Origin: Paenibacillus agri
Lineage (GTDB): Bacteria > Bacillota > Bacilli > Paenibacillales > Paenibacillaceae
Assembly (NCBI RefSeq): GCF_013359945.1
Contig: NZ_JABWCS010000198.1
Location: 1-64,000 of the forward strand
Direction of reading: 5' to 3'
Length of the DNA stretch: 64,000 nucleotides
Each line of letters begins with the position of its first letter. Within the stretch, counting starts at the first letter, position 1. The notes beneath the pieces are model-generated. The model did no database searches and was not told the origin of the DNA. It worked only from the letters and a program-made list of their open reading frames with translations. Of this stretch, positions 62,218 to 64,000 are shown piece by piece. The translations under genes were made by a program, and so were the position numbers.

Positions 62218-63164
62218 TTTGACTTCACTCCAATCTCTCGAATGTCAAACGGCTGTAAATTAGCTTCAATCGCGGCACGGTGCGGTTCATACCAAGTAGG
62301 GAGCATCAGCTTCTCACCTAGCGCGTCCGGCTCCTCGTCGCGGGCAAAACCGGGAGGGTCTGTAGCAATCTCAAACAGAATACCGCCTTCTTCACGGAAG
62401 TAAATAGCGTTGAAGTATTGGCGGTCCTGAACAGGCGTCGGTTGGTAACCGTGGCTCTGCACAAGACGACTCCAGGCAAGCTGCTCGGCATCATCGCTGG
62501 CACGCCACGCAATATGGTGTACCGTTCCAGTGCCTCCCGAGCCATGCGGCACAGGCTCTGCCTTCAGATCAATAATATTACCCAGCTCTCCCGCCGCTCT
62601 GAAGCGGAGATAGCCGTCCCCTTCGGCAATGACCTCCATGCCCAGTGTACGGGACAGCGTATCCGCTGTCTTAGCTGGCTCTGTGCTGTACAGAACCGCC
62701 CCGCCAAAGCCCTTGATGGCGTGCTCTACAGGAACCCCACCAAAGGACCAGCTACTAAGCGGACCCTCTTCACGCTCCACAAGCTCAATCCGCAGACCGT
62801 CGTAGTCAGCAAAGGACAAATAGGACTCGGAAATCCGGCTGACTTTGGTTACTGAAATCTGGTATGCAGCCAATCGCTGCTCCCAGAAGTCAAGCGATCC
62901 TGTTGGCACAGCATAAGTGGTTACGCCAACCTGCCCGCCGCCAATTCTCCCCTTACGTCCCATCGACCATGGAAAGAATGTAATAATCGTTCCGGGAGCT
63001 CCGCTTTCGTTCCCGAAATAGAGATGGTACACCTCCGGTGCATCGAAATTGATGGTTTTCTTCACTAATCGTAGTCCGAGAATACCAGCATAAAAGTCAA
63101 CATTCCGCTGCACGTCGCCCACAAAAGCTGTAATATGATGAATGCCTGCGCTTCGTAATGTCAT
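62214..63164 (-). CDS. mhqO: Ring-cleaving dioxygenase MhqO
   Basis: This 316-residue protein has two vicinal-oxygen-chelate (glyoxalase-fold) domains, about 5-135 and 155-300. Metal-ligand candidates are the His pair in GIHHITAFVGD, the His in VHHIAWRA and the Glu in ILFEIATDPPGF. MhqO is thought to open hydroquinone-type rings. It lies between the DoxX gene (17-base gap) and mhqD (4-base overlap). Confidence 0.92.
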   Translation of the reverse strand: MTLRSAGIHHITAFVGDVQRNVDFYAGILGLRLVKKTINFDAPEVYHLYFGNESGAPGTIITFFPWSMGRKGRIGGGQVGVTTYAVPTGSLDFWEQRLAAYQISVTKVSRISESYLSFADYDGLRIELVEREEGPLSSWSFGGVPVEHAIKGFGGAVLYSTEPAKTADTLSRTLGMEVIAEGDGYLRFRAAGELGNIIDLKAEPVPHGSGGTGTVHHIAWRASDDAEQLAWSRLVQSHGYQPTPVQDRQYFNAIYFREEGGILFEIATDPPGFARDEEPDALGEKLMLPTWYEPHRAAIEANLQPFDIREIGVKSK

Positions 63165-63181
63165 AATTATCTGCCCCTTTC

Positions 63182-63583
63182 TTAGTTAAACCACAGTGCG
63201 TCAAGTGAAATCGATCCGGCCCCGGTCAGAGCCACTCCGGCGGCAACCACTAGTAAAGTGAGGGGAAACTCAATTCCGTTAGCCGTGGCCCAGAACCCGT
63301 TCGGCGCGTGAACCTTCACAATCGCTCCAAGCATGGTGGCAATAATCAGCGCCGAAGCGAGCGGAGTCAGAAGCCCGAAGGTGAACAGCACTCCGCCAAC
63401 CAGTTCCATCACCCCCGCCAGCACCGCCATAGTTACACCAGGCTTCATGCCGATGGACTCCATCCAACCTCCGGTTCCCTTGGGACCATAACCTCCGAAC
63501 CAGCCAAACAGCTTTTGGCTACCGTGCCCGATGAAAGAAATCCCGATCACCAGTCTGAGTAATAATAAGCCTACGCTAACCAT
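63182..63583 (-). CDS. mhqP: DoxX-family membrane protein MhqP
   Basis: This 133-residue protein has four membrane helices and the DoxX pattern LRLVIGISFIGHGSQKLFGWFGGYG, then GVMELVGGVLFTFG. It is first in the mhqPOD-like operon. An MhqR-type palindrome sits in its promoter. DoxX proteins work with quinone-detoxifying enzymes. Start ATG behind GGAGTGGGG. Confidence 0.9.
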   Translation of the reverse strand: MVSVGLLLLRLVIGISFIGHGSQKLFGWFGGYGPKGTGGWMESIGMKPGVTMAVLAGVMELVGGVLFTFGLLTPLASALIIATMLGAIVKVHAPNGFWATANGIEFPLTLLVVAAGVALTGAGSISLDALWFN

Positions 63584-63612
63584 TTTTACCCCACTCCATT
63601 CTCTTTGATTTA

Positions 63613-63641
63613 ATTATCTTAATATTAAGATATTAGGTAAA
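63613..63641 (-). promoter_or_regulatory. mhqP promoter with palindromic MhqR-type operator
   Basis: On the minus strand TTTACC (63636-63641), a 17-base spacer and GATAAT (63613-63618). The perfect 18-base palindrome TATCTTAATATTAAGATA (63615-63632) fills the spacer and enters the -10. Bacillus subtilis MhqR binds TATCT-AGATA-type repeats, so this is the likely operator. Confidence 0.75.
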
Positions 63642-63729
63642 AAAATTTGATACTTCTTCTTATATCGACTTCCCTGTTCCTGACACTATTCTTTCCGGAT
63701 TTCCGGCAAGGGCCGCAGTTATTGCCGCC

Positions 63730-64000
63730 CTATACGCCTTTGCCGAGTCTCTTCAGCAGTTCCGTTGCCTGTTCCTTCTCTTCCGTGTTCAATCCGCCCA
63801 TCAGACGATGCAGGGAAGAAACATGAAGCGGAAAAATATCGTCGAACAGCTCCCGGCCTGCAGTTGTAATCTCAGCATAGGTTACCCGCCGGTCATCGCT
63901 GCACGGAACACGCTTCAGCAAGCCCTTGTTCTCCAGCTTGTCGATATTGTACGTAATACTGCCGCTGGTCACCAGAATCTTCTCACCGATCTGCTGCAGT
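63730..64000 (-). CDS. mhqR: MarR-family regulator MhqR, C-terminal part (start outside the window)
   Basis: The frame is open to the window edge, giving 89 codons plus a stop. It reads LQQIGEKILVTSGSITYNIDKL, the recognition helix region of MarR-type MhqR proteins. It goes on with DDRRVTYAEITTAGRELF as the wing and a helical C-terminus (LMGGLNTEEKEQATELLKRLG). MhqR is the quinone-sensing repressor of mhq genes. It lies upstream of the mhqP operon on the same strand. The first residues are missing, so any sensing Cys near the N-terminus cannot be checked. Confidence 0.88.
   Translation of the reverse strand, partial: LQQIGEKILVTSGSITYNIDKLENKGLLKRVPCSDDRRVTYAEITTAGRELFDDIFPLHVSSLHRLMGGLNTEEKEQATELLKRLGKGV

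Overview
The window looks like chromosome of an endospore-forming, low-to-mid GC Bacillota, most probably Paenibacillus or a close relative. The grounds are a tricistronic germinant-receptor operon, a Spo0E-like phosphatase, a lipoteichoic acid synthase, MprF, GlpP-type glycerol control, an MhqR regulon, strong AGGAGG ribosome sites and frequent GTG/TTG starts. No rRNA, tRNA or CRISPR array was seen. The genus assignment is an inference from gene content and style, not from a marker gene.

Layout. 1-700: the right end of an IS3-family element, then a GGTTAC/GGGTTAC tandem array. 0.7-11.9 kb: housekeeping and signalling genes, namely a VanY-type carboxypeptidase, a DEAD-box helicase with a repeat-rich RG tail, an ABC1 kinase with a phasin-like partner, a ThuA protein, a HemD-like protein, a chemoreceptor, a PerR-like regulator and a diguanylate cyclase. 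11.9-15.5 kb: a gerA-type operon. 15.6-18.4 kb: a Rieske oxidoreductase, an SDR and an IsdG-type heme monooxygenase. 18.4-20.6 kb: an AT-rich, gene-poor patch with a 20-bp tandem repeat, a small secreted protein and a broken pre-peptide-like ORF. 20.6-27.4 kb: an MMPL exporter and a MarR-controlled heterodimeric ABC exporter with one degenerate ATPase site. 27.5-29.6 kb: a peptide quorum-sensing module (XRE-TPR receptor plus a 42-aa secreted pre-peptide) beside spo0E. 29.7-31.8 kb: a LysR regulator divergent from a CidA/CidB (LrgA/LrgB) pair. 31.9-46 kb: an Idh-type oxidoreductase, a nuclease-XPD helicase fusion, LtaS, a MarR protein, a second chemoreceptor, an MHYT-GGDEF-EAL protein, an ABC exporter and a MenA-like prenyltransferase. 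46-57 kb: metabolic and membrane genes, an alpha-amylase and MprF. 57.5-61.5 kb: glpP-glpK-glpD. 61.6-64 kb: the mhqR / mhqP-mhqO-mhqD quinone-resistance cluster, running off the right edge.

The most interesting item is the receptor/pre-peptide pair at 27698-29257. The peptide gene starts inside the 3' end of the receptor gene in another frame, has its own strong ribosome site, and encodes a Lys-Lys plus hydrophobic export signal and a short C-terminal tail. The receptor promoter carries a perfect inverted repeat over its -10, and two terminators close the unit. It fits the RRNPP/AimR-like (Alo) class of Paenibacillus systems. The second item is a ~98-bp structured repeat present twice (3707-3805 and 59170-59266), each time just after a terminator and just before a gene on the same strand (the DEAD-box helicase and glpD).

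Control elements read from the sequence include a perfect TTGACA-17-TATAAT promoter with two operator-like 13-mers for the MarR/ABC operon, an 18-bp palindrome in the promoter spacer of mhqPOD, and a promoter plus leader terminator ahead of glpD that suits GlpP antitermination.
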